From positions 1 through 60,096 of the forward strand of contig CAZSAT010000033.1 in the NCBI GenBank assembly GCA_964604675.1: a DNA stretch of 60,096 bases. Reading direction: 5' to 3'. The first letter of the stretch is position 1; each line of letters begins with the position of its first letter. Both the position numbers and the translations under genes were made by a program. Source of the stretch: CAZSAT01 sp964604675. GTDB lineage: Bacteria > Myxococcota_A > UBA796 > CAJQPC01. Below are positions 18,971 through 27,010 of the stretch, in pieces. Under the pieces are notes generated by a model. It searched no databases. It saw nothing but the letters and a program-made list of their open reading frames with translations, and was not told the origin of the DNA.

Positions 18971-19007
18971 GCCTGCGCGAGGCCGATGGAACCGCCTGCG
19001 GCGCGCG

Positions 19008-21095
19008 TCAGGGGGTCAGGTACAGGCACACCCGACCGGCCCGGGTGGCCGCGTCGCCATCGGTGTAGGCGCCGATCAGGATGTCGTCGTAGCCGTCGCC
19101 GTTCACGTCGCCCGGGCTGATGGCCGCGTTGCCGTGGGCGTCGCCGCTGTCGTCGGTGGTGAAGCGCGCGCTGGCGTTGCCCACGCTCACGGTGCCCGTG
19201 CTGAGCTCCGCCCCGCGGAACAGGTAGCCCACGCCGCCGACCTCGGACGTGTGCCCGCCGATCAGGAGGTCTGGCACCTCGTCGCCGTCGACGTTGAAGG
19301 CGCCCCAGTTCGAGTAGCCCAGGCGCCCCTCTGCGGAGATGCCGTCGAAGGTGATCAGCGCGGAGCTGGTGGTCAGCGTCCCGCCGCCCGCGAGGTCGGT
19401 GCCCGAGAACAGGTAGCTCCGGCCAGACCACTCGCCGCCGCCGTCGTCGTAGCCCACCGATCCGACCAGCAGATCCGGCCAGCCGTCGCCGTCCCAGTCG
19501 CCTGCGCGCGCCAGGTCGTGGCCGGTGCGCACACCGCCGAAGTCGCCCGGAATCTGCGTGTCCCACACGTCCTCGATCAGCACGTTGCCCGCCCCGGTCG
19601 CCGCGGCCAGGCCACCGGTCGACAGGAGCACGTAGGCCTTGCCCTGGTGGGCGGCGGTGGTCTCGGTCAGGTAGGCGCCGGCCACCAGCTCCGGGAGTCC
19701 GTCGCCGTCGAGGTCCTCCAGCGTGGTCAGCGAGAAGCCGAGGTAGGCCTGGTTGTGCTCGCCGATCAGCTTGACCACGGCGGTGTCCGACGACTCGTAC
19801 ACGCCGCCGTTGACGATGTCGGAGCCGCGGAACAGCCACACGTAGCCGGCCTCGTTGGTGGAGTACCGCACGTACGGCGAGCCGACGACCACGTCGCCGA
19901 TGCCGTCGCCGTCGAAGTCGGCGGTGGTCAGGCCCACCCCGAAGCCCGCCGGGTCGTAGCTCAGGTCGTCGATGAGGGTGATGTCGGCGTCCACCACCGA
20001 GATGTCGCCGGACCGTGCGGCGAGGCTCGCGCCGAAGAAGATGTGCACCGACCCGTTGCCCTCGTCGCCCTGTTCGGCGGTCACGACGATCTCGTCGAGG
20101 CCGTCGCCGTCCATGTCGGGCACGGTCTGCACCTCGCGGCCCAGCCGGCCGCCGTCGGTGTCGCCCCAGAGCGTGATCCAGGCGTCGGTCACGTCGACAT
20201 CGGCCTTGGCCGGCAGGTCGGCCGCCCGGAACAGGTACACCGCACCGTTGTTCTCCAGCCCGTCGGAGTCCGCGTACTGGGAGGTCATGGCGAAGTCGGC
20301 GAGGCCGTCGCTGTCGAAGTCCGGCGTGCCCCACAGGGCCCAGCCCAGGTACTCCTGCTCGGCGCCGTAGAAGCACCAGTCCGCGTCGTCCGGCGCGATG
20401 TCGCCGTCCGGGAAGAAGTCGAAGCCGTCCTCGATGACCACGCTGTCGCTGCCCGGGTCCGAGGTGTCGGTGCCGTCGGTGGCCTCCGCGGTGCAGGTCC
20501 AGGTCTGGCCCTCCACGGTGTCAGCGCCGGAGATGGTGTCGCCGCTCTCGGTGGCCGTGCCCGTCGAGCCCGTCCACGGCTTGCCGTCGACGGTCCAGGT
20601 CAGGGTGGTGGTGAGGGGGTCGTCGTCGCAGTCCGTCGCGGAGCTCACGATGCTGCACAGCAGGTCGTCGGCGCCTTCCTGGGGGTCCTGGGGCGTGATG
20701 GCAACCACGGGTGCGCTCGGCGGCGTGTTGACCGCGGTGACCTCGTTGCTGGTCACCTGCGCGCCGCTCGCCAGCCCATCGTCCGGGGTGACCGCGCAGC
20801 GTACCGTCTGGCCGGGGCTCCACGCGCTGCTGGCCAGGGTGTCGGAGGTCTCGGACACCGCGGCGCCGTCGACGGTCCAGCTGTAGGTGAGGTGGACCGG
20901 GTCGCCGTCGGCGTCCGACATCCCCGTGGCGGTACAGACCAGGCTGTCGTTGCAGGTCGGGTCTTCGGGCCCGAGCGACACCGCGCCGACCACAGGGGGC
21001 GTGTTGGGACACGCTGTGTCGCTTGGCTCCAACACGCCGGTGTCATCGCCGGAGCCGTCATCCTTGCAGGCGAGGAGAGCGAGGGTGAGCAGCAT
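19008..21095 (-). CDS. FG-GAP (integrin-alpha-like) repeat lipoprotein with Ig-like domains
   Basis: A 695-residue surface lipoprotein. Residues 1-30 are a short lipoprotein signal and a Gly/Asp/Thr linker (DDGSGDDTG). Next come two PKD/Ig-like modules (TYSWTVDG and TLTWTVDG segments). The remainder is about seven FG-GAP repeats with calcium-binding DxDxDG loops such as DMDGDGLDE, DFDGDGIGD and DVNGDGYDD, forming a beta-propeller. Such proteins usually bind ligands or other surface proteins. The start is well supported: GGAGG lies four bases before ATG 21095 (GGAGG ttcc ATG). That gives MLLTLALLA before Cys10, a very short uncharged signal sequence. It is divergent from the sulfatase-like gene. 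Confidence 0.88.
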   Translation of the reverse strand: MLLTLALLACKDDGSGDDTGVLEPSDTACPNTPPVVGAVSLGPEDPTCNDSLVCTATGMSDADGDPVHLTYSWTVDGAAVSETSDTLASSAWSPGQTVRCAVTPDDGLASGAQVTSNEVTAVNTPPSAPVVAITPQDPQEGADDLLCSIVSSATDCDDDPLTTTLTWTVDGKPWTGSTGTATESGDTISGADTVEGQTWTCTAEATDGTDTSDPGSDSVVIEDGFDFFPDGDIAPDDADWCFYGAEQEYLGWALWGTPDFDSDGLADFAMTSQYADSDGLENNGAVYLFRAADLPAKADVDVTDAWITLWGDTDGGRLGREVQTVPDMDGDGLDEIVVTAEQGDEGNGSVHIFFGASLAARSGDISVVDADITLIDDLSYDPAGFGVGLTTADFDGDGIGDVVVGSPYVRYSTNEAGYVWLFRGSDIVNGGVYESSDTAVVKLIGEHNQAYLGFSLTTLEDLDGDGLPELVAGAYLTETTAAHQGKAYVLLSTGGLAAATGAGNVLIEDVWDTQIPGDFGGVRTGHDLARAGDWDGDGWPDLLVGSVGYDDGGGEWSGRSYLFSGTDLAGGGTLTTSSALITFDGISAEGRLGYSNWGAFNVDGDEVPDLLIGGHTSEVGGVGYLFRGAELSTGTVSVGNASARFTTDDSGDAHGNAAISPGDVNGDGYDDILIGAYTDGDAATRAGRVCLYLTP

Positions 21096-21165
21096 GGAAC
21101 CTCCGGGGGTTGTCTGGCGTAACGCTGCTGTCGGCGAAAGCACCGCCTCGATCGCCGGCCTGTTG

Positions 21166-21171
21166 TAGCGT
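21166..21171 (+). promoter_or_regulatory. Putative -10 (TAGCGT), leaderless arrangement
   Basis: TAGCGT, preceded by TG, ends five bases before GTG 21177, and no ribosome-binding site is seen. This is the expected geometry for a leaderless mRNA. Confidence 0.3.
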
Positions 21172-21176
21172 TCCGC

Positions 21177-22394
21177 GTGCTCTGGCCCCTCTTCCTCCTC
21201 GGCTGCCAGGACGAGCCTCCTCCCGCTGAGGCGGTCGTCGTCGACCCGCAGCCCGCTCGTGCCCCGGCTGCGAAGGCCCACCGTCCACCACCGCGCACGG
21301 TCTCGCCGGGCACCGTCGACCAGGACGGGCCGCCGGTCGCCGATCCGGCCGGCTTCCAGGCCTCGGCCGCGTGCCCGGGATGCGACGTGGTGGTGGTGAG
21401 CCTGTGCTCGCTGCGCGCCGACCACGTGGGGGCCTACGGCTCGGCGCTCCGCACCCCGGCCATGGATCGCGTGGCTGCGGCGGGCACGCGCTTCGAGCGC
21501 GCCTACGCCGCGTCGCCCTTCACCTTGGCGAGCTTGACGGCGGTGCTGACCGGGCGGTTCCCGAGCACCACGGGCGTGCTGTCCTGGGGACAGGGGCTCG
21601 GCGAGACCACCACGCTGCCGGAGGTGCTGGGCCTGTACGGCTACGCCACCGGCGCGTTCACCGTCGACGCGGCCTCGGGGCTGCGTCCGGAGTACGGGCT
21701 GGACCGGGGCTTCCAGCGGATGTCGGTGGTCGAGCCNNNNNNNNNNNNNNNNNNNNNNNNNNNNNNNNNNNNNNNNNNNNNNNNNNNNNNNNNNNNNNNN
21801 NNNNNNNNNNNNNNNNNNNNNNNNNNNNNNNNNNNNGACGGGTACTTCGAGGGGGTCGCGCGGGTGCCGCTGATCGTGGCGGTGCCGGGCGTGGCGCCGT
21901 CGGTGAGCTCGGGCCTGGTGAGCCACGTCGATCTGCTCCCCACCGTGCTCGAGCTGGTCGGCGCGGCGCCGCCGGCCGGCATCGACGGTGTCTCGGCCGC
22001 GCCCCTGATCGCGGGGGAGGCCCAGGTCCGCGGCACGGTGCTGGTCGAGGGCGGCGTGGGGGCCCGCCGGGACGACGCCACGCCCCGCGGCGCGGTGATC
22101 ACGCCCCGCTGGTCGCTGTTGCGGCAGGACTGGGGCTGCGGCGGCGCGGAGCGACCGCGCCCTGGCGGTCCACCGCCGAAGGCTCGGACCTGCCTGTACG
22201 ACCTCCAGGCGGATCCCCGGCAGGCCCACGACGTCGCCGACGAGCATCCGGAGGTGGTCGAGGACCTGCTCGCGCGCTGGGATGGCTTCCGCGAGGCGCG
22301 CGCGGGCAGCAGCGTGGCCGAAGAGCTGCGCCTCGACCCCGAGTTCGTGGCCCTGCTGCAGGCGTCTGGCTACGACTTTCGCGCGGACCCGTGA
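21177..22394 (+). CDS. Sulfatase-like (alkaline-phosphatase superfamily) lipoprotein, split by an assembly gap
   Basis: 405 codons as assembled, plus the unknown gap content. GTG 21177 gives MLWPLFLLG before lipobox Cys10, then a Pro/Ala linker. The superfamily core reads SLCSLRADHVGAYGS. The usual metal-binding Asp (as in VDTLRADH) is replaced by Cys77. The nucleophile region SPFTLASLTAVLTGR has Thr (about 116) rather than the Cys that sulfatases convert to formylglycine. After the gap, RVPLIVAVPG and SHVDLLPTVLEL are standard. A Thr nucleophile suggests phospho-transfer chemistry, but the lost Asp argues for reduced activity. The stop overlaps the next GTG (GTGA), so the downstream SGNH membrane gene is translationally coupled. 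Confidence 0.75.
   Translation: MLWPLFLLGCQDEPPPAEAVVVDPQPARAPAAKAHRPPPRTVSPGTVDQDGPPVADPAGFQASAACPGCDVVVVSLCSLRADHVGAYGSALRTPAMDRVAAAGTRFERAYAASPFTLASLTAVLTGRFPSTTGVLSWGQGLGETTTLPEVLGLYGYATGAFTVDAASGLRPEYGLDRGFQRMSVVEXXXXXXXXXXXXXXXXXXXXXXXXXXXXXXXXXXDGYFEGVARVPLIVAVPGVAPSVSSGLVSHVDLLPTVLELVGAAPPAGIDGVSAAPLIAGEAQVRGTVLVEGGVGARRDDATPRGAVITPRWSLLRQDWGCGGAERPRPGGPPPKARTCLYDLQADPRQAHDVADEHPEVVEDLLARWDGFREARAGSSVAEELRLDPEFVALLQASGYDFRADP
21737..21836. other. Assembly gap of exactly 100 N inside the sulfatase-like gene
   Basis: Related proteins have about 190 residues between the GFD-like and VPLIV motifs (compare 46027-49521), but far fewer fit here. The real gap is therefore probably several hundred bases. 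Confidence 0.95.
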
Positions 22395-24367
22395 ACGGGC
22401 GGGCCGCGGCGGCCGGCGCCCTGATCGGCGCGCTGGCCGGAGGTGTCGGGCTGCCGCGGCTGGCCGCACCGCAGCCTCTCGAGGCACCCTGGTCGGTGCG
22501 TCGCGGAGCCGACGCCGACACGGACCGCCTGGAGCTCGGGCGCGGGAGCCAGCTCTGGGACCGGGCCCTGCAGGTGGGTGGCCAGGGCTTCGGCGCCCAG
22601 GACCAGGTCCTGCTGGACCGCGCCGCGGTGCGCTTCCGTGCCGAGCCCCTGTCCGGTGCGATCGAGGTCGTGCTCCGCGGTCCTGCGCGCCTCGCGCTGG
22701 ACCGGGCCGGCTGGAGCGTGGACGGGCAGGTGGTCGCGTCGGCGGACACGCCCATCGAGCGCAGCCGGGGCGGCGTGCGGGTGGGCGAGGTCGAGCTCGA
22801 GATGCGCTCGCCGGCCTTCGAGTTCCGGGCGGTCGACGGGGTCGCCCGCCTCGGTGAGGTGCGGGTGGAGGACGCGGCGGGGGGCGCGCTCGTCGCCGCC
22901 GATCACGGCGCGGTGCGCGCGACCGACCTCGCGCTCGGCTTGATCGCGGGCGCGGCGGCCGGGGCTGCGCTCGGGTGGTTCGGCCTGCTCCCGGCGCTGT
23001 TGCTCCTCGCAACCCCGGGGGGTGCCTGGGTCACGCTGGTCGAACGGCTGGCGCTGGTCGGCACGCCGGCCTGGGTGCTCGCCCGGGGCGTGGTCCTGCT
23101 CGCGTTCCTGCCCGGCGTGCTCTCGGGCCTCCGTGGGGCGGCGTGGCTGGCGCCTCGACCCGGCGGCGGCCGTGCCTGGTGGCTGGCTTCGGCGCTGGCG
23201 GCCGCGTCGGTGGTCTGGCTCGGACCGTGGCTCGCGTTCGCTGGTCTGGCGCTCGTGCTGCTGAACGGCGTGACCGCACAGCGGGCTGGAACCTCGTCCC
23301 GGGCGTCCGTGGCCCAGCAGGCGCCCATGCTGGGTGCGGTGCTGGCCGGCTGGCCGCTCCTCGGCTTGCTGTGGTCGGTCGTGGTCCTGGCGGTGCAGGC
23401 CCGGCACCTCGCGTCCACGGCGCCACGCGCCGCCGCCGACCACCTCGTCGGGCTCCTCCTCCTCGCGCCCTGCTTGGCCGAGGCCCAGCTCCGTGCCAGC
23501 TACCTCGACGAGGTCTGGGCACCCGAGGCGCTGGCTCTGGAGCTGAGCACGCTGGAGCCCTGGTGGAGCGATCGGTGCGGCGAGGGGGAGCCGCTCCGCG
23601 TGGCCTGGGTCGGCGGCTCGTCCACGGCGGGTGCCTGGCAGCTCGCCGAGGAGCCGGAGAGCTTCTTCCCGGCGCGTGCCCACGAGGCGCTGTGCGTCGA
23701 CGGGGCCGTGCAGAGCTGGAACCTCGGACGCGAAGGCGCCGACACCCACGCCATCGCCCGCGCGCTGCCGGCGTGGTTGCAGGCGAAGCCCGCCGACGTG
23801 GTCGTGGTCTACGCTGGCGTGAACGACCTCTGGACGGCCAACCACCCCCTCACCCGGGCGGAGCGCGAGGCCCGCACGGGGTCGGTGACCGGTCGGCTGG
23901 CCCACGCCGGTGGCCAGGTCCGACTGGTGCGGGGATTGGGGCTGCTGGCCGGCGTCGTCGCTCGTCCCGCGTCGCTGCTGGGGCCGGGCGCACTCCGCTC
24001 CCAGGAGCGGGTGGAGGGGTACCCCTCCGCGGTGCCGCTGGACGACGCACGTCGGAACCTCGAGACGATGGCCGGGTCGGTCGTCGGGTCGGGGGGCGTG
24101 CTGCTGGTGGTGCCGGAGCTCGTGGCCGAGCAGCATGCTGCGCTCTTCGCGCCCTACGCTGCCATGATGACGGAGCTCGCGAGCTCGCGGGTAGGGGTGC
24201 ACGCCGTGAGCCTCGAGGAGGGCTTCACCGGAGGGGAGCGGCGCCGGGCGCTGTTGGACATGAACCACCTCTCGCGCTCCGGCCACCGCGTGGTGGGGCA
24301 GCACCTGGCGGATGCGATCAACGCGCTGACGAGGCCGGCGGCATCTCGGGAGGAGGGAGCACCATGA
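22391..24367 (+). CDS. Polytopic membrane protein with a C-terminal SGNH hydrolase domain
   Basis: A 658-residue protein. A first hydrophobic segment is followed by a beta-rich region (about 30-170) and then about five membrane helices between 175 and 380. A C-terminal SGNH domain follows, with block I VGGSSTAG (Ser about 410), block III YAGVNDLW and block V DMNHLSRSGH. Membrane-linked SGNH domains often acylate or deacylate cell-envelope glycans. GTG 22391 overlaps the TGA of the sulfatase-like gene, so the pair is translationally coupled and probably acts on the same envelope polymer. It ends 10 bases before the converging VWA gene. Confidence 0.75.
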   Translation: MNGRAAAAGALIGALAGGVGLPRLAAPQPLEAPWSVRRGADADTDRLELGRGSQLWDRALQVGGQGFGAQDQVLLDRAAVRFRAEPLSGAIEVVLRGPARLALDRAGWSVDGQVVASADTPIERSRGGVRVGEVELEMRSPAFEFRAVDGVARLGEVRVEDAAGGALVAADHGAVRATDLALGLIAGAAAGAALGWFGLLPALLLLATPGGAWVTLVERLALVGTPAWVLARGVVLLAFLPGVLSGLRGAAWLAPRPGGGRAWWLASALAAASVVWLGPWLAFAGLALVLLNGVTAQRAGTSSRASVAQQAPMLGAVLAGWPLLGLLWSVVVLAVQARHLASTAPRAAADHLVGLLLLAPCLAEAQLRASYLDEVWAPEALALELSTLEPWWSDRCGEGEPLRVAWVGGSSTAGAWQLAEEPESFFPARAHEALCVDGAVQSWNLGREGADTHAIARALPAWLQAKPADVVVVYAGVNDLWTANHPLTRAEREARTGSVTGRLAHAGGQVRLVRGLGLLAGVVARPASLLGPGALRSQERVEGYPSAVPLDDARRNLETMAGSVVGSGGVLLVVPELVAEQHAALFAPYAAMMTELASSRVGVHAVSLEEGFTGGERRRALLDMNHLSRSGHRVVGQHLADAINALTRPAASREEGAP

Positions 24368-24377
24368 GCTGGGCGCC

Positions 24378-25244
24378 TCACCCGTCGGCGCCCGCCAGCA
24401 GCTCGTACCGGATCGACACCACGGCGCCCGGCTCGGGCACGTGCTCGCGCTCGAAGACCACGGCGTTGGCCCCCACGTCGAAGGCCCAGCCCTCGCCGTC
24501 CAGGTCGTCGACCTCCACCTCGAGGCTGCTCTCCTCGGCCACGTGGTCCAGCACGAAGGTGTCGAGGCGCCCGGAGAGGCCCAGCCCGATGCGCTCGAGG
24601 ATGCCGTCGTAGTCGCTCGCGCAGATCGACTCGCGGAAGCCGTCGCTCGCGAGGGCGGCGGTCACGTAGCGGGTGCCGGCGTCGGCTGCTGCGCCGTCGC
24701 GGATGCAGCCGTAGGGCAGATCCCCCACCACCGCGTGGATCGCGAAGTCCTCGCCGGCGACCCAGGCCAGGTCGTCGACGTAGGCATCCACCTCGTCGGG
24801 GGAGTGGTCGTCCTCGTCCGAGAAGAAGGCCACGTGGAAGCCCGCATCGTCCCGCGGAAAGCCTTCGGCGAGCTCCACCGCCAGCCTGGCGGCCTCCAAG
24901 CCCTGCTCGTCCTTGTCGCCGTCGGTGCCGGCGAGCGCCTGCTCGAGGAACGCGCCCTCGAGGTCGTCGGTGTCCGGGGTCAGCAGGTCCCCGCGCATCG
25001 CGCCGGCGGTCTCGCCCGAGACGTCGGTGGTGACGATGCCGATGCGGAAGTCGGCGCCCGTCTCCTCCACCGCCTCGACCAGCGCGCCGAAGGCGTCGGC
25101 GAGCTGGGCCTGTTCCTCGCTCATCGAGGCGGAGTCGTCGACCACGAAGAGCAGGTCGCTCGAGGTCTCCTCGCCCTGCTCGAACACGTCGGTGAACACG
25201 GACTCGTGGATGCCGTATTCGGAGCAGGCGAAGAGCCAGAGCAA
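24378..25244 (-). CDS. Von Willebrand factor A domain lipoprotein
   Basis: A 288-residue protein with a VWA fold carrying an intact metal-ion-dependent adhesion site. LLFVVDDSASMSEEQ supplies the DxSxS, followed by an IGIVTTDVSG strand and FFSDEDDHSPDE. Such domains mediate metal-dependent protein contacts outside the cell. The start is inferred: no ATG or GTG fits, but TTG 25244 gives MLWLFA before Cys7 (then SEYG), matching the short uncharged lipoprotein signals elsewhere here. The C-terminal 70 residues are beta-rich. The gene is divergent from the beta-propeller gene across 138 bases. Confidence 0.72.
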   Translation of the reverse strand: MLWLFACSEYGIHESVFTDVFEQGEETSSDLLFVVDDSASMSEEQAQLADAFGALVEAVEETGADFRIGIVTTDVSGETAGAMRGDLLTPDTDDLEGAFLEQALAGTDGDKDEQGLEAARLAVELAEGFPRDDAGFHVAFFSDEDDHSPDEVDAYVDDLAWVAGEDFAIHAVVGDLPYGCIRDGAAADAGTRYVTAALASDGFRESICASDYDGILERIGLGLSGRLDTFVLDHVAEESSLEVEVDDLDGEGWAFDVGANAVVFEREHVPEPGAVVSIRYELLAGADG

Positions 25245-25349
25245 GCGGGGTCCCGTCGGTGGCCCCCAGCATCGTGGAAGCGGCGTCGCAGCGCAAGGTG
25301 GCGGGCAACCGCGCTGCAACCAGGACGCGCGGGGACGGGCGGCCGGCGC

Positions 25350-25358
25350 TGCTACAGT
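25350..25358 (+). promoter_or_regulatory. Putative extended -10 promoter (TGCTACAGT)
   Basis: TGCTACAGT lies 24 bases before ATG 25383, with GGGAG between them. It has the same TGCTAnnnT form as at 3553 and 50614. Confidence 0.35.
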
Positions 25359-25382
25359 GGGCACCGGCGCCGGGAGCCAGGC

Positions 25383-26963
25383 ATGTGGATCACGCTGCTG
25401 TGGGGCTGCGGATCCACCGAGGATCCGACCGTACCGATCGCCGTCGAGGTGCGGCCGAGCGAGGTCACCGTCTCGACCGGCCCCGACGGCGCCGAGGCCG
25501 TGCCCTTCGTGGCCTGGGCCACCTGGTCCGACGGCAGCACCGGCGAGCTCGACAACGTGGCCTGGAGCGTGTCCAACGCCTCGGCGGGCGACATCGACGA
25601 GCACGGCGGCTTCGCCCCGTCGGCCGACAACGGGGGCACCACCTGGGTGCAGGCGCGCCTCGCCGAGATGGTCGGCGTGGCGGTCGTCACGGTGATCTAC
25701 GAGGACGTGATCAACGACGAGTCCGTCGATCCCGACCGCTTCTCCGGGCTCGAGAGCCCCTGGGACGAGGCCTGGCTCTACCCCCACGACGGGGTGGCGA
25801 TGCCGCGCAACGCCCAGGGCGTGGCCTTCCAGTGGAACCCGGCGGGGGAGGCCTACCGGCTGCGGCTGTCGTCGGAGGTGACGGACCTGACCATCTACAC
25901 CACCTCCCGTTCCTACGACGTGGACGCGGAGCTGTGGGGCTCGGTGGCGGCCGCGAACTCGGGCGGCGCGGTCGAGGTGGAGCTGGCAGCGGTCGCTGCG
26001 GACGGCACCTTGCTGGTCGCGGACCCGCTCGACCTCGAGGTGAGCCGCCTCGATGCCTCGGGCTCCATCGTCTACTGGTCGAGCTCGGCGGAGGGTGTGC
26101 TCGAGATCCCCTTCGGCGAGCAGGCGCGGGACATCCTGACGACCGAGACGACCGGCGAGTGCGTGGGCTGCCACGCGCTGTCGCCCGATGGCGCCCTCGC
26201 GTACAGCTTCGAGGGCGGCGATGGCCCGCTCGGCGCGGTCGATCTCGAGACCGGCGACACCCTGCTCTCGCGGCCCGATGGCTACAGCGGCAACTTCAAG
26301 GCCTTCTCGCCCGACGGCTCGGTGCTGGTGGTCACCCTGCAAGGTGCCCTGCAGGTGCTGGACGCGCAGACCTTCGAGACCCTCGGCGAGGTCGATCTGG
26401 GCACCCCGGCCACCCACCCCGACTTCGCTCCGGACGGCGAGCTGTTGGCGGTGGTGCTCTCCGACGAGTTCGTCTTCGACTTCAACTTCCGCTCGGGCCG
26501 CATCGCGGTGGTGGAGCACCTGGGCGGGGCCGGGTTCGGCGAGCCGCGGGTGCTCTTCACGCCGCCGGCGGGCCAGAACGCCTACTACCCGGCGTTCTCC
26601 CCCGACGGCGCCTGGATCGCCTTCAACGTCAGCGACGGCGAGAGCTACGACGACGACAACGCGGCGCTCTGGCTGGTGAGCGTGGACGGCGGGGAGGCGA
26701 TCGAGCTCGCGCGCGCCAACCAGGGTCCGGGCCTGTCGAACAGCTGGCCGCGCTGGGCGCCCGCACCCGACGGCGACCTGTCTTGGTTGGCCTTCGCGTC
26801 GCGGCGGGACTACGGCTTCGTCGCCACGGGCATCCCCCAGATCTGGGTGGCGGGCATCGACCCCAGCCTGGCCGAACAAGGCGAGGACCCGAGCTGGCCG
26901 GCCTTCTGGTTGCCGGGCCAGGACGCCACGCAGAACAACCACCTGCCGCTCTGGTCCGACTGA
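25383..26963 (+). CDS. Secreted PD40/TolB-like beta-propeller lipoprotein with a CxxCH haem-binding motif
   Basis: A 526-residue protein. The signal is MWITLLWG before lipobox Cys9. An Ig-like N-terminal domain (Big-type, about 15-110) is followed by a beta-propeller with repeated SPDG blades (KAFSPDGSVLVV, DFAPDGELLAVV, AFSPDGAWIAF). A single CVGCH at about 260-264 directly precedes the first SPDG blade. That placement recurs in a group of PD40 proteins thought to bind c-type haem, and no separate cytochrome c domain is present. Likely role: extracytoplasmic binding or sensing, possibly redox-linked. The gene is divergent from the VWA gene and convergent with a sulfatase-like gene. Confidence 0.75.
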   Translation: MWITLLWGCGSTEDPTVPIAVEVRPSEVTVSTGPDGAEAVPFVAWATWSDGSTGELDNVAWSVSNASAGDIDEHGGFAPSADNGGTTWVQARLAEMVGVAVVTVIYEDVINDESVDPDRFSGLESPWDEAWLYPHDGVAMPRNAQGVAFQWNPAGEAYRLRLSSEVTDLTIYTTSRSYDVDAELWGSVAAANSGGAVEVELAAVAADGTLLVADPLDLEVSRLDASGSIVYWSSSAEGVLEIPFGEQARDILTTETTGECVGCHALSPDGALAYSFEGGDGPLGAVDLETGDTLLSRPDGYSGNFKAFSPDGSVLVVTLQGALQVLDAQTFETLGEVDLGTPATHPDFAPDGELLAVVLSDEFVFDFNFRSGRIAVVEHLGGAGFGEPRVLFTPPAGQNAYYPAFSPDGAWIAFNVSDGESYDDDNAALWLVSVDGGEAIELARANQGPGLSNSWPRWAPAPDGDLSWLAFASRRDYGFVATGIPQIWVAGIDPSLAEQGEDPSWPAFWLPGQDATQNNHLPLWSD

Positions 26964-26968
26964 GCGGA

Positions 26969-26997
26969 GGCGAGCGCGGTGTGCCGCGCGCCTCGCC
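26969..26997. terminator. Hairpin between convergent genes
   Basis: A G+C-rich stem (GGCGAG..CGCGG, loop TGTG, CCGCG..CTCGCC, with three unpaired bases on the right arm) sits between the stops at 26963 and 27011. There is no T-run, so bidirectional termination is inferred from structure and position only. Confidence 0.4.
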
Positions 26998-27010
26998 GTC
27001 ACGGGGTCGC

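Noticed and set aside
21177..22394. Annotation as a formylglycine-dependent sulfatase
   Set aside because: The modified Cys is absent (Thr in its place) and the first metal Asp is Cys; sulfatase-like is as far as the sequence allows.
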